Source: LMUY01 sp965276785 | GTDB taxonomy: Bacteria > Pseudomonadota > Alphaproteobacteria > Acetobacterales > Acetobacteraceae | Length of the DNA stretch: 64,000 bases | Reading direction: 5' to 3' | Assembly (NCBI GenBank): GCA_965276785.1 | Contig: OZ255629.1 | Span: 3,348,001-3,412,000, forward strand | Shown here: piece after piece, positions 49,288 to 58,059 of the stretch | Position numbering within the stretch: position 1 is the stretch's first letter | How the letters are laid out: each line of letters begins with the position of its first letter | Program-made: the position numbers and the translations under genes | The notes under the pieces: model-generated | The model's database searches: none | Told to the model about the DNA's origin: nothing | What the model saw: the letters and a program-made list of their open reading frames with translations, nothing else

Positions 49288-51045
49288 TCAAGGCTGCGTG
49301 AGCGGGCTGCAGGCGGCAGCCAGCCACGCGGCTGCATCGGCGGGCAAGTGCGGCGAGACCTCCCGCAGCACGCGCGCGTGATAGGCATCGAGCCACCGCC
49401 GCTCGGGGGCGTCCAGCAAGGATAAGTCAATCAGGCGGCGGTCGAATGGCGCCAGGGTGAGCACTTCGAAGCGCAGGAACGGCTTGCTGGCGGCGGCGAA
49501 GTCAGCCGGCTGCACCAGCAACAGGTTCTCCAATCGGATGCCGTATTGGCCCGGAGCATAGAAACCGGGCTCGTCGGACAGGATCATGCCGGCCTCCACG
49601 GCCACCACGCGCGCGGCGCGGGAAAAGCTCACCGGCCCTTCATGCACAGAGAGATAGCTGCCGACGCCATGGCCGGTGCCATGATCGTAATCGAGGCCTG
49701 CCGCCCACAGCGCGCGCCGCGCCACTGCGTCCAGATGCGGCCCGGCAACGCCCTGCGGAAAGGCCGTGACCGCGAGGGCGATGTTGCCCTTCAGCACGCG
49801 GGTGTAACGCTCCCGCAGGTCTGGCGGAGGGGGCGCCGGGCCGCTCCAGACCGTCCGGGTGACGTCGGTGGTGCCGTCCTCGAACTGCGCGCCGCTGTCG
49901 CAGAGATAAACCTCGTTCTCCCGCAGGGTGCGGTCGGTCTCGGTGGTGACGCGATAGTGGATTACTGCGCCGTGCTCGCCTGCGCCGGAGATGGCGGGGA
50001 AACTCTCACCCCGGAAACGCGGCAGTTCTCGGCGAAAGGCGAGCAATCGAGCGGCGATGGACAGTTCGGTCTCGCCGCGCGCGCCGTGCAGCCAGTACAA
50101 GAAGCGGCAGAGCGCCACGGCGTCGCGGGCGTGGGCGGCGCGAGCGCCGGCCTGCTCTACATGGTTCTTACAGGCCTTTGGCAGCAGGCACGGGTCGGTG
50201 CCGGAAACCACGGTGCCGCCGCCATCGCGCACGGCGGCGGCGATAGCGGCGGGGGCCGCCGCCGGGTCGACCCGCACCGTCTTGCCGCCGAACCCGCCCA
50301 AACGGTGGCTGAAGCCAGCCATGTCCGCGCAGGCGATCTCGGGGCCGAGCCACTCGCGCACGGCTGGGGATAACTTGCCGGGGGAGACGAACAGCTCCAC
50401 GGAGGCATCGGCGTGCAAAATGGCGAAGCAAAGCGCCACCGGGGTGAAGGGCAGGTCGTCGCCGCGGATGTTGAGCAACCAGGCGATGCTCGCCGGGTCG
50501 TTGAGCACGCAGGCATCCTGCTTGGCCTTGCGGAGGGTTTCGGCTAGCGCCTGGCGCTTGGCCGCCGAGTCCTGCCCGGCGTGGCCGAGCGGATGCGGCC
50601 GCAGGGACGCGGCCGGCGGGGCGGGGCGATCGTTCCACAGCGAGTCCACCGGATTGGGGCGCAGCGGCACCATGTGCAGGCCGGCCGCCTGCCAGCGCTC
50701 CAGCGCCTCGCCGCTCAGCAGCCAAGGATCGTAGCCCAACCGCTTGGCCCGCTCTGCTGCCCATTCCTGTGGCGGCTGCTCGGTGATGTGCAGGCGATGG
50801 AACACGGCTGGGTCGGTCTGCGCGGCGAGTTGCAGCACGTACCGCCCGTCGGTGAAGACGGCCGCTTCTTGCAGCAATACCACGGCAAGGCCGGCGCTGC
50901 CGGTGAATCCGGTGAGCCAGGCGAGGCGTTCGGCGCTAGGCGATACGTATTCGCCCAAGTGCTCATCGGCGCGGGGCAACACGAAACCCTCCACGCCCAG
51001 GGCGCGCAGGCTAGCGCGCAACAGATCGATACGGGCGTTTGTCAT
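49288..51045 (-). CDS. pepP: Aminopeptidase P family protein (Xaa-Pro aminopeptidase)
   Basis: A 585-residue two-metal creatinase-fold peptidase of the three-domain eukaryote-like APP1 type. The N-terminal creatinase-like domains are followed by the catalytic pita-bread domain. Metal ligands are seen in CDSGAQFEDGTTDVTRTVW (two Asp), DHGTGHGVGSYLSVHEGP (His), LSDEPGFY (Glu) and IRLENLLLV (Glu). It removes N-terminal residues before Pro in the cytoplasm. It is complete, with no frameshift. Confidence 0.93.
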   Translation of the reverse strand: MTNARIDLLRASLRALGVEGFVLPRADEHLGEYVSPSAERLAWLTGFTGSAGLAVVLLQEAAVFTDGRYVLQLAAQTDPAVFHRLHITEQPPQEWAAERAKRLGYDPWLLSGEALERWQAAGLHMVPLRPNPVDSLWNDRPAPPAASLRPHPLGHAGQDSAAKRQALAETLRKAKQDACVLNDPASIAWLLNIRGDDLPFTPVALCFAILHADASVELFVSPGKLSPAVREWLGPEIACADMAGFSHRLGGFGGKTVRVDPAAAPAAIAAAVRDGGGTVVSGTDPCLLPKACKNHVEQAGARAAHARDAVALCRFLYWLHGARGETELSIAARLLAFRRELPRFRGESFPAISGAGEHGAVIHYRVTTETDRTLRENEVYLCDSGAQFEDGTTDVTRTVWSGPAPPPPDLRERYTRVLKGNIALAVTAFPQGVAGPHLDAVARRALWAAGLDYDHGTGHGVGSYLSVHEGPVSFSRAARVVAVEAGMILSDEPGFYAPGQYGIRLENLLLVQPADFAAASKPFLRFEVLTLAPFDRRLIDLSLLDAPERRWLDAYHARVLREVSPHLPADAAAWLAAACSPLTQP

Positions 51046-51216
51046 GGGATTTTTACATATCTGTTAACGATGACCTGCTTCGAGCGCATGGCTGGGGCGA
51101 AGCCTTGCCGCGAGCGAAAGCGGGTCGTTGCGCGTATGTTCCAGGTGAGCAGACGGGAGCAAGCCATCGCCGATGGCCTCCGAAGCCCGCTGCTGCAGTG
51201 TTGGGACTTTGATGTC

Positions 51217-51459
51217 ATGAACGCCTATGTGTCTCCAGAGGAGCGGCAACTCCTTCCGAGCAACCACCTCAGCTACCCGCAGCACTACGCGGAGGCAAGC
51301 TATCGCCAGCGTGGTGGGCTTTCGTCGCTGGTGGGCCGGGTGCGTGCGTATTTCGCCCAACGGGCCATGTTGGCGGAGCTGAACAGCCTGTCGGACCGTG
51401 AGTTGGCCGATATCGGGCTGAACCGGAGCAGCCTGCCGGAGATGCTGGCCCGCCGGTAA
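51217..51459 (+). CDS. DUF1127 domain protein
   Basis: An 80-residue protein. The N-terminus MNAYVSPEERQLLPSNHLSYPQHYAEASYRQRGG is followed by a DUF1127 unit: LVGRVRAYFAQRAMLAELNSLSDRELADIGLNRSSLP. Such Arg-rich small proteins affect phosphate, carbon and RNA metabolism in alphaproteobacteria. Upstream in-frame starts exist (51136 and earlier), but the family-like sequence begins at 51217. No good ribosome site is visible, so the start is uncertain. Confidence 0.72.
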   Translation: MNAYVSPEERQLLPSNHLSYPQHYAEASYRQRGGLSSLVGRVRAYFAQRAMLAELNSLSDRELADIGLNRSSLPEMLARR

Positions 51460-51537
51460 GGCAGCGGCGAAAGAGCGGAGGGTCACCCGCGTGTCGTAGC
51501 GGGGCCGGGATGGCGGATGACGCTTCGCTTTTCCGTC

Positions 51538-53067
51538 CTACGGGGCGGAGGGCTTGGCGGTGTGGGTGGCGAGGACCGACTCGGTGTCGGCATCCACCTC
51601 TTCGAGCCGGGCCTCGTAACCCCAGAGGCTCGCTACGTATCGCAGCGTCGCATCGGCGTCGCGGGAAGCGAGCAATTGGCCCGGACGGGTGCGGTGCTGC
51701 AGGATCAGCTTGCGGTCGCCTGCCAGGTCCACGTCAACAATCTGCACGTCGGCATCAGCCTCGCCGGGATCGTAGCTCTCGGCCAGGCTGCGGCGGATGG
51801 CACGGTAGCCGGCCTCGTCGTGGATCGCGTCCACCAGCAAGGTGGACTCGGACGTGTCATCCAGCAGGCGGAACATGCGGAACTGACGGATCACGCGCGG
51901 CGAGAGGAATTGGAGGAGAAAGCTCTCGTCGCGGAAGTTCGCCCAGGCATAACGCAGCGTGCCCAATGGGTCGCCATTGCCAGCGATGTCGGGGAACCAG
52001 GTTCGGTCCTCGTCAGTGGGCTCGGTGCACATGCGCTCGATGTCGGACATAATGGCATAGCCGAGGGCATACGGGTTGAAGCCGGGGCCGCCGGCAGGAT
52101 GGTCGAAGCCTGGCTGCATGATGACGTTGCTGGTGGAGTGCAGGACTTCGAGGTAGGCGGCGTCGTCGATCTGCCCGGTCTCGTGCAGCCGGGTCATGAT
52201 GCGCTGGTGCACCCAGGTGGCGCAACCTTCGTTCATCACCTTGGCCTGCGGTTGCGGGTAGAAATACTGCGCGATCAGCCGGACGATGCGGATGATCTCG
52301 CGCTCCCAGGTGGCGAGCTTGGGCGACACCTTCTCGATGAAATAGAGCAGGTTTTCCTCGGGCAGGCCGAGTTTGCGGCGGCGCTCCGCGGTTTGGTCGA
52401 CATCGGCCACCACGCGCTGGCCGGGCACGGTGCGCCACAGATCGTCGAACATGCGCTCGTCGTAGTCGCGGCGCTCCTTCTCCCGCTTTTGATCGGCGCG
52501 CAGGTTGAGCGGCCGTGCGCCGCCATGGCGATGCACGCCGTGGCGGGACAGCGCATGCGCCGCGTCCAGCACGCGCTCGACTGGGGCGACGCCGTAGCGG
52601 TCCTCGCATTCAGCGACGTATTTACGGGCAAATTCGAGGTAATCCAGAATGGCCGACGCCTCGGTCCATTGCCGGAACAGGTGGTTGTTGCGGAAGAAGT
52701 GGTTGTGACCGAACGCCGCGTGGGCGATCACCAGCGCCTGCATCGTGGCGCTGTTCTCCTCCATCAGGTAGCTGATGCAGGGGTTGGAGTTGATCACCAC
52801 CTCATAGGCGAGGCTGCTGTAGCCTTGGCGGTAGCTGCTCTCGTGCTGCAGAAAACGCTTGCCGTAAGACCAATGGCGATAGGTGAGCGGCATGCCGTGC
52901 GCGGTGTAGACGTCGAGCATTTGCTCGGAGGTGATGACCTCAATGCGGTTCGGGTACACCTCCAGGCCAAGTTCTTCACAGGCGATGCGTTCGATGGCGT
53001 CATAGCTGCGCTGCAGGGTGCGGAAGTCCCAATCGGTGCCGCTGTAGAGCAGTCCGTCGCTGCTCAT
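51538..53067 (-). CDS. spoVR: SpoVR family protein
   Basis: A 509-residue SpoVR/YcgB protein found with PrkA and YeaH in stress and stationary-phase clusters. Typical sequence includes DWDFRTLQRSYDAIERIACEELGLEVYPNRIEVI, MPLTYRHWSYGKRF, YLMEENSATMQALVIAHAAFGHNHFFRNNHLF, and ANVMNEGCATWVH-like QAKVMNEGCATWVHQRIM. The biochemical role is not known. It lies 48 bases downstream of yeaH, across a tandem duplication. Confidence 0.93.
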   Translation of the reverse strand: MSSDGLLYSGTDWDFRTLQRSYDAIERIACEELGLEVYPNRIEVITSEQMLDVYTAHGMPLTYRHWSYGKRFLQHESSYRQGYSSLAYEVVINSNPCISYLMEENSATMQALVIAHAAFGHNHFFRNNHLFRQWTEASAILDYLEFARKYVAECEDRYGVAPVERVLDAAHALSRHGVHRHGGARPLNLRADQKREKERRDYDERMFDDLWRTVPGQRVVADVDQTAERRRKLGLPEENLLYFIEKVSPKLATWEREIIRIVRLIAQYFYPQPQAKVMNEGCATWVHQRIMTRLHETGQIDDAAYLEVLHSTSNVIMQPGFDHPAGGPGFNPYALGYAIMSDIERMCTEPTDEDRTWFPDIAGNGDPLGTLRYAWANFRDESFLLQFLSPRVIRQFRMFRLLDDTSESTLLVDAIHDEAGYRAIRRSLAESYDPGEADADVQIVDVDLAGDRKLILQHRTRPGQLLASRDADATLRYVASLWGYEARLEEVDADTESVLATHTAKPSAP

Positions 53068-53080
53068 GACGCGATGTCCG

Positions 53081-53132
53081 CCTTGCGGCTCATGGCGCAG
53101 TTTCCACCTTGCGGCTCATGGCGCAGTTTCCG
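53081..53132. repeat. Tandem 26-bp duplication at the yeaH 3' end
   Basis: Two copies of a 26-base unit, differing by one base, lie head to tail at 53081-53106 and 53107-53132. The right copy contains the last codons and stop of yeaH. The left copy lies in the gap to spoVR and repeats the stop region. It is probably a slippage duplication that lengthened the spacer. Confidence 0.85.
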
Positions 53133-54405
53133 CCTTGCGCCCGAACAGGTCGCGGAACACCGGGAAGATGTCGCGCCGGTCCGACACGCGGCGCATGGCG
53201 AGCTTTGGCGCGCGTTTAGCCACCGGATCGTAGCCGCGCCAGAGGTCGGTCTCGCCGCGGATATGCGCGGCGGACGCGGCCACCTCGATATAGGCGAAGT
53301 ACTGCACCACCGGCAGAATATCGGCCTCCAGCAATGCAATGGCCTTCTGGGTGTCGCTGCCGGAGTTGTCGCCGTCGGACGCCTGGGCCACGTAGATGTT
53401 CCAAGAATCCTTCGGGAAGCGGTCTTTCTGGATGCGGATAAATTCGTTCAATGCCGTCGACACAACGGTTCCGCCGGTGCGCAGATCGGTGAAAAAGGTC
53501 TGCTCGTCCACTTCCTCGGCCGTCTCGGTGTGGCGGATGAAGACGATCTCCACCCGCTTGTAGCGCCGTTCCAGGAACACGTGCAGCAACAGGAAGAACC
53601 GCTTGGCGAGGTCCTTCATCTGCTCGGACATGGAGCCCGACACGTCCATCAGGCAAAACATCACTGCCCGCGCGGTGGGTTTTGGCGCATGCACGAAGCG
53701 GCGGTAGCGCAAATCCACCGGGTCGATCCAGGGCACGCGAGCCATGCGCCGTAGCGTGATCTGCAGTTCCTCGCGCAAGAGGTCGAGCCGGTTGGGATCG
53801 TCCCCGCTCTCCACCAGCGCCTGGATTTCCGCCTCCAACGCTTGCAGCTCCGGCGATTTCGGCCGCCGCAGCCCGATCCGCCGCGCCATGGATTGCCGCA
53901 TGCTACGCGACATGTCGATTTGGGACGGCGAGCCGTCGGTCATCAGCCCGGCGCGTTGCGGCGCCATGGTCTCGGTGGCGACGATCTGGTTCTTCACTAG
54001 GTCGGGGAGTTCCAGGTCGCCGAAGAACAGGTCGAGGAACTCGTCGCGGGTGAGCACGAAGCGGAAGCCATCCTCGCCCTCGCCGCCGCCTTTGCCGGCA
54101 CCGCTGCCGTCGCCCTGGCCGCGGCCGCCGGGCGGCCGATGCAAGCGGTCGCCGGTGGAGAACTCCTTGTTGCCGGACAGCACCACCTGGCGCTTACCGC
54201 CAGAGAACACCGAACGAAAGCTCGGCTCATGCAGCGAGTCGGCCGGGATGGTAACCGCCTGGTCGCGACCGACTTCGCGCAACGTGCCTTGGTCGACCGC
54301 CTCCCGCGCCGCGCGGCCGATGGCAGAACGCGCTCGCGTGATCACGCGCTGCCGGTTGTCGAGGTTCTTGCCATGCGGGTTCGGGCGGCGGTCGATAATG
54401 TCCAA
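53116..54405 (-). CDS. yeaH: YeaH/YhbH family protein (DUF444, VWA-like)
   Basis: A 429-residue protein that is a stable partner of PrkA in stress response. It has a von Willebrand A-like domain with the MIDAS motif DVSGSMS (VMFCLMDVSGSMSEQMKDLAKRFF). IVFIRHTETAEEVDEQTFF follows. The N-terminal region has FSTGDRLHRPPGGRGQG and a Gly-rich stretch (GDGSGAGKGGGEGEDG). It starts with a TTG at 54405 preceded by AGGGA. It sits between prkA and spoVR. Confidence 0.92.
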   Translation of the reverse strand: MDIIDRRPNPHGKNLDNRQRVITRARSAIGRAAREAVDQGTLREVGRDQAVTIPADSLHEPSFRSVFSGGKRQVVLSGNKEFSTGDRLHRPPGGRGQGDGSGAGKGGGEGEDGFRFVLTRDEFLDLFFGDLELPDLVKNQIVATETMAPQRAGLMTDGSPSQIDMSRSMRQSMARRIGLRRPKSPELQALEAEIQALVESGDDPNRLDLLREELQITLRRMARVPWIDPVDLRYRRFVHAPKPTARAVMFCLMDVSGSMSEQMKDLAKRFFLLLHVFLERRYKRVEIVFIRHTETAEEVDEQTFFTDLRTGGTVVSTALNEFIRIQKDRFPKDSWNIYVAQASDGDNSGSDTQKAIALLEADILPVVQYFAYIEVAASAAHIRGETDLWRGYDPVAKRAPKLAMRRVSDRRDIFPVFRDLFGRKAETAP

Positions 54406-54446
54406 CGCGTTTCCCTAGTGATCTGGTGGACCGAGCGAGCCGTCCA

Positions 54447-56393
54447 CTAGGCCGACTGCTTCACACGCATATACCATTCCACCAATCGGCGCACCTGCCG
54501 CTCGGTGTAACCGCGCGAGACCATGCGGCTGACGAAGTCGTTGTGCTTTTTTTCCGTCTCGTTGTCCTTCTTCGAGCCGAAGCTGATCACCGGCAGCAAG
54601 TCTTCCACCTGGCTGAACATCCGCTTCTCGATAACATCGCGGATTTTCTCGTAGCTCGTCCAGGAGGGATTGCGGCCGGCGTTGCTGGCCCGGGTGCGCA
54701 GGGCAAACTTCACCACCTCGTTACGGAAATCCTTGGGGTTGGCAATGCCTGCCGGCTTCTCGATCTTGGTGAGTTCCGCGTTCAGCAGATCGCGGTTCAT
54801 CATCTGCCCGGTGTCCGGGTCCTTGAAGTCCTGGTCCTCGATCCACGCGTCAGCATAATCGAGGTAGCGGTCGAACAGATTCTGCCCGTAATCACCGTAG
54901 CTCTCCAGATACGCCTTCTGGATCTCGTTGCCGATGAACTCAGCGTAACGCGACGCCAGCTCGCTTTTTATGGTGGCGAGATAGGCCGATTCCGTCTCCG
55001 GCGGGAACTGCTCGCGACGGATCGCCTGTTCCAGCACATACATCAGATGCACCGGGTCGGCAGCGACCTCGTTGGAGGAATGATTGAAGGTCGCCGACAG
55101 CACCTTGTAGGCGAAGCGGGTGGAAATGCCTTCCATGCCCTCGTCGACGCCGGCGGAGTCGCGATACTCCTGCATGGTTTTCACCTTGGGATCGGTCTCG
55201 CGGATGTTCTCCCCGTCGTAGACTCGCATCTTGGCGAACGGACGCGAGTTGGCGTGCGGCTTGAGGCGGGAGAGCACGGCGAAGCGGGCCAGCATTTCCA
55301 GCGTATGCGGCGCGCACGGGGCCTCCGCCAGCGCCGAACCGCTGATCAGCTTCTCGTAAATCTTGCCTTCTTCCGTCACCCGCAGGCAGTACGGCACCTT
55401 GATGACGCTGACGCGGTCGAGGAAGGCCTCGTTGGTGCGGTTGTTGCGGAAGCTCTGCCACTCCGCCTCGTTGGAGTGCGCCAGCAGGATGCCTTGGAAT
55501 GGGATGGCGCCGATGTTCTCTGTGCCGAGATAGTTGCCCTCCTGGGTTGCGGTCAGCAGCGGGTGCAGCATCTTGATCGGCGCCTTGAACATTTCGACGA
55601 ACTCGAGCAAGCCCTGGTTGGCGCGGTTCAGGCCGCCGGAGAAGCCATAGGCGTCCGGGTCGTTCTGGCTGAAGCTTTCGAGCTTGCGGATGTCCACCTT
55701 GCCGACCAGGGCGGAAATGTCCTGGTTGTTGTCGTCGCCGGGCTCGGTTTTGGCGACGGCCCATTGCTTGCGGCGCGACGGATAGAGCTTGACAACGCGG
55801 AAGCGCTGGATGTCGCCGTCCCACTCGTCCAGCCGCTTCAGCGCCCACGGGCTGGCGATCCCGGTCAGCACCCGGCGGGGGATGCGATACCGCTCCTCCA
55901 GGGTGGCAGCCATGGTGTCTGGGTCGAACAAGCCGAGCGGGCTCTCGAACACCGGGCTCATGTCGCTGCCGGCTTTGAGCACGTAGATCGGCTCTTGCTC
56001 CATCAACGCCTTCAGCCGCTCGCCAAGCGAGGACTTGCCGCCGCCGACCGGGCCCAGCAGGTAAAGCACCTGCTTGCGTTCCTCCAACCCTTGGGCGGCA
56101 TGGCGAAAGAAGCCCACGATGCGCTCGATGGTCTCTTCCATGCCGTGGAATTCGGCGAAGGCCGGGTACATCCGGACCGTCCTGTTCATGAACAGCCGGC
56201 CCAACCGGGGGTCCTTTGAGGTGTCGACCATGTCCGGCTCGCCGATGGCGCGCAGCATACGCTCGGCGGGGCTGGCGTAGCACAACGGGTCTTCACGGCA
56301 ACGGTCCAGGTAATCGGCCAGGCTCATCTCTTCCTGGCGCGACCGGTCGCGCAGCGTGGCGTGAAGGGAGAAAACGTCGTCGGATCGATACAT
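54447..56393 (-). CDS. prkA: PrkA family serine protein kinase (YeaG)
   Basis: A 648-residue protein with an N-terminal AAA+ type ATPase and a C-terminal kinase-like domain. The P-loop GPVGGGKSSLGERL is near residues 105-118. GHNEAEW-like AHSNEAEWQSFRNNRTNEAFLDRVSVIKVPYCLRVTEE and QFPPETESAYLATIKSELASRYAEFIGNEIQKAYLESY follow. It acts in the cytoplasm during nutrient stress with YeaH. The ATG at 56393 is chosen because a GGAGAA site lies just before it. It is first in the prkA-yeaH-spoVR operon. Confidence 0.95.
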   Translation of the reverse strand: MYRSDDVFSLHATLRDRSRQEEMSLADYLDRCREDPLCYASPAERMLRAIGEPDMVDTSKDPRLGRLFMNRTVRMYPAFAEFHGMEETIERIVGFFRHAAQGLEERKQVLYLLGPVGGGKSSLGERLKALMEQEPIYVLKAGSDMSPVFESPLGLFDPDTMAATLEERYRIPRRVLTGIASPWALKRLDEWDGDIQRFRVVKLYPSRRKQWAVAKTEPGDDNNQDISALVGKVDIRKLESFSQNDPDAYGFSGGLNRANQGLLEFVEMFKAPIKMLHPLLTATQEGNYLGTENIGAIPFQGILLAHSNEAEWQSFRNNRTNEAFLDRVSVIKVPYCLRVTEEGKIYEKLISGSALAEAPCAPHTLEMLARFAVLSRLKPHANSRPFAKMRVYDGENIRETDPKVKTMQEYRDSAGVDEGMEGISTRFAYKVLSATFNHSSNEVAADPVHLMYVLEQAIRREQFPPETESAYLATIKSELASRYAEFIGNEIQKAYLESYGDYGQNLFDRYLDYADAWIEDQDFKDPDTGQMMNRDLLNAELTKIEKPAGIANPKDFRNEVVKFALRTRASNAGRNPSWTSYEKIRDVIEKRMFSQVEDLLPVISFGSKKDNETEKKHNDFVSRMVSRGYTERQVRRLVEWYMRVKQSA

Positions 56394-56886
56394 CGCGGGT
56401 TCTCCGGTGTCTCGGGCGGCAGGCGGGGGTGCCAAGCTCCGCTTAAGTCAGAAAGTGTGTGCGATCGGGCGTTGTGCAGTTCCTCTTCTGTCGCGAAGCG
56501 GTTCGGGGCGGCCAATCCTCACGACATTGAGAGACACTAGCGTGACAGCGATGCGGTGCGCATTAATTACCTCGCAAGCTGGGCATTTTACCGAAGATTT
56601 GCCGTTCTCTGTGGCCTGATCTCACTTGTTTGACGCAGGTGGGGGTCAGGTTTGCGTGGAACCTGGCCCATTGATGTGCCGACTCGTGATGCAGGTGGCC
56701 GATCTGGAATGCCTCTTCTAGCAAGACGTATAACTAGTCGCAGCGGGGGAGTTGCCAACACTCTGCCGAGATGAGTTGGCAGCGATGTCGCGAACTGCTG
56801 CTGCTGCATCGAACGGGAGTGCCAAACGTCGGGGTGGGCGCCCTCCGCAACCACCACCAGCCACGAGAAAGCAGCCTCTCTGTAGC
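56394..56886. other. Gene-free stretch, 493 bp, possible remnant
   Basis: No convincing gene. A local inverted repeat GGTCAGGTTT...GAACCTGGCC sits at about 56647-56672. A minus-strand reading around 56720-56960 gives a hydrophilic Ser/Arg-rich peptide that overlaps the next gene and looks like shadow. The upstream part must contain the prkA promoter. The middle part may be debris of a lost gene or element. Confidence 0.4.
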
Positions 56887-58059
56887 CTAGCCGTGCAACG
56901 TCGCCGGCTCGGCGCTGCGCCGGCTTTGGAAGCGGCCGATGGCGAACGGCTCCAAGTCATGCCCCGTTGTCTCGCCCAGCACCAGCGCGGTCAAAATCTG
57001 CCCCGTCACCGGACCGAGGCAGAAGCCATGGCCGGAGAACCCCATCGCCACGAACGCACCTGCTACCCTGGGGACGGCGTCGATCACCGGCAAGGCATCC
57101 GGCGTCATGTCCAGCAAGCCGGCCCAGCTCTGTTCGAGCGGCGCATCGCGGAAGCCCGGCACCACGTCGCCGAACAGCCGCACCACGTCGGCCACGCTCG
57201 CCGCGGTGGGATAGACCTGTGGGCTGGTCCGCCCGCCCGCCTGGGTTTCCACCATCTGGCCATGCCAAGGCAACGCGCCGCTGGTGACGCGGAAGCGGCC
57301 GCTGGCTTCCTGGCGGCCGGCGCAGTCGGCGTTGGCCACCCCAATCACCTGGTCCAGCACCGGTGGCAACGGCGCGGACCGCAGCACGGTGACCATCGGC
57401 ACCTGCAGCGGAACGGTGATGCCAAGCGGCTCCAGCAAGTCGTTGCCGAAAATGCCGGCCGCAATCACCACCCGACCCGCCGCGATGCGGCCGGCCTCGG
57501 TCCGCACCCCGGTGACGCAGCCTCCCGCGTGATCGACCCGCAACACCCGCTCGCCGAAGCGGCAAACGACTCCCAACCGCTCGGCCGCAGCCACGAACGC
57601 TGCCACCGCCGCCTGCGGGTCGGCACTGCCGTCGCTGACGCAAAGCGAGGCCGCCAGGACCCGGTCCGACACGGCGGGAGCGACGGCGCGGACGTCTGCA
57701 TTGCTGGGGAGCAAGCCAATGTCCAGCCCTGCTGCGGCTTGCTCCGCCACCAGGGTGCGGATGGTTGCCACCTCTCCCGGCGTGCGGGCGCAGCGCAGGT
57801 TGCCGCCGCGGCGATAGCCCGTGGGCGCACCCAACTCCTCCGCCAACGTGCCCCAGTGCTGCACCGCCGCCTTGGCCAGCGGCAACTCAGCAGGATGGCG
57901 GCCGGATTGGCGCACGCCGGCCAAGGTCCAGCCGGACGCCATCGCCGCCGGGCCGAACCGGTCAAGCAGGACCACGCTGAGCCCGGCGCGCGCCAGGTGG
58001 TAGGCCGCCGCTGCCCCGCTGATGCCCGCCCCGATGACGACGGCATCGGGAGTGTGCAT
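56887..58059 (-). CDS. FAD-dependent oxidoreductase (DAO family), second oxidase of the ABC operon
   Basis: A 390-residue flavoprotein with GAGISGAAAAYHLARAGLSVVLLDRFG at residues 9-35 and a C-terminal FSGHGFCLGPVTGQ FAD segment. It resembles D-amino acid dehydrogenase, glycine oxidase and N-methyl amino acid oxidases. SGWTLAGVRQSGRHPAELPLAKAA is typical of the group. It starts at ATG 58059, whose first base is the last base of the preceding substrate-binding gene (TGATG), so it is in the same operon. The substrate is probably what the transporter brings in. Confidence 0.87.
   Translation of the reverse strand: MHTPDAVVIGAGISGAAAAYHLARAGLSVVLLDRFGPAAMASGWTLAGVRQSGRHPAELPLAKAAVQHWGTLAEELGAPTGYRRGGNLRCARTPGEVATIRTLVAEQAAAGLDIGLLPSNADVRAVAPAVSDRVLAASLCVSDGSADPQAAVAAFVAAAERLGVVCRFGERVLRVDHAGGCVTGVRTEAGRIAAGRVVIAAGIFGNDLLEPLGITVPLQVPMVTVLRSAPLPPVLDQVIGVANADCAGRQEASGRFRVTSGALPWHGQMVETQAGGRTSPQVYPTAASVADVVRLFGDVVPGFRDAPLEQSWAGLLDMTPDALPVIDAVPRVAGAFVAMGFSGHGFCLGPVTGQILTALVLGETTGHDLEPFAIGRFQSRRSAEPATLHG

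Noticed and set aside
51064..51216. Longer start for the DUF1127 protein
   Set aside because: The extension does not look like family sequence and lacks a ribosome site, though the start remains open.
56718..56960. Small minus-strand open frame before the oxidase gene end
   Set aside because: It overlaps the end of the oxidase gene and is a Ser/Arg/Ala-rich shadow; no ribosome site.
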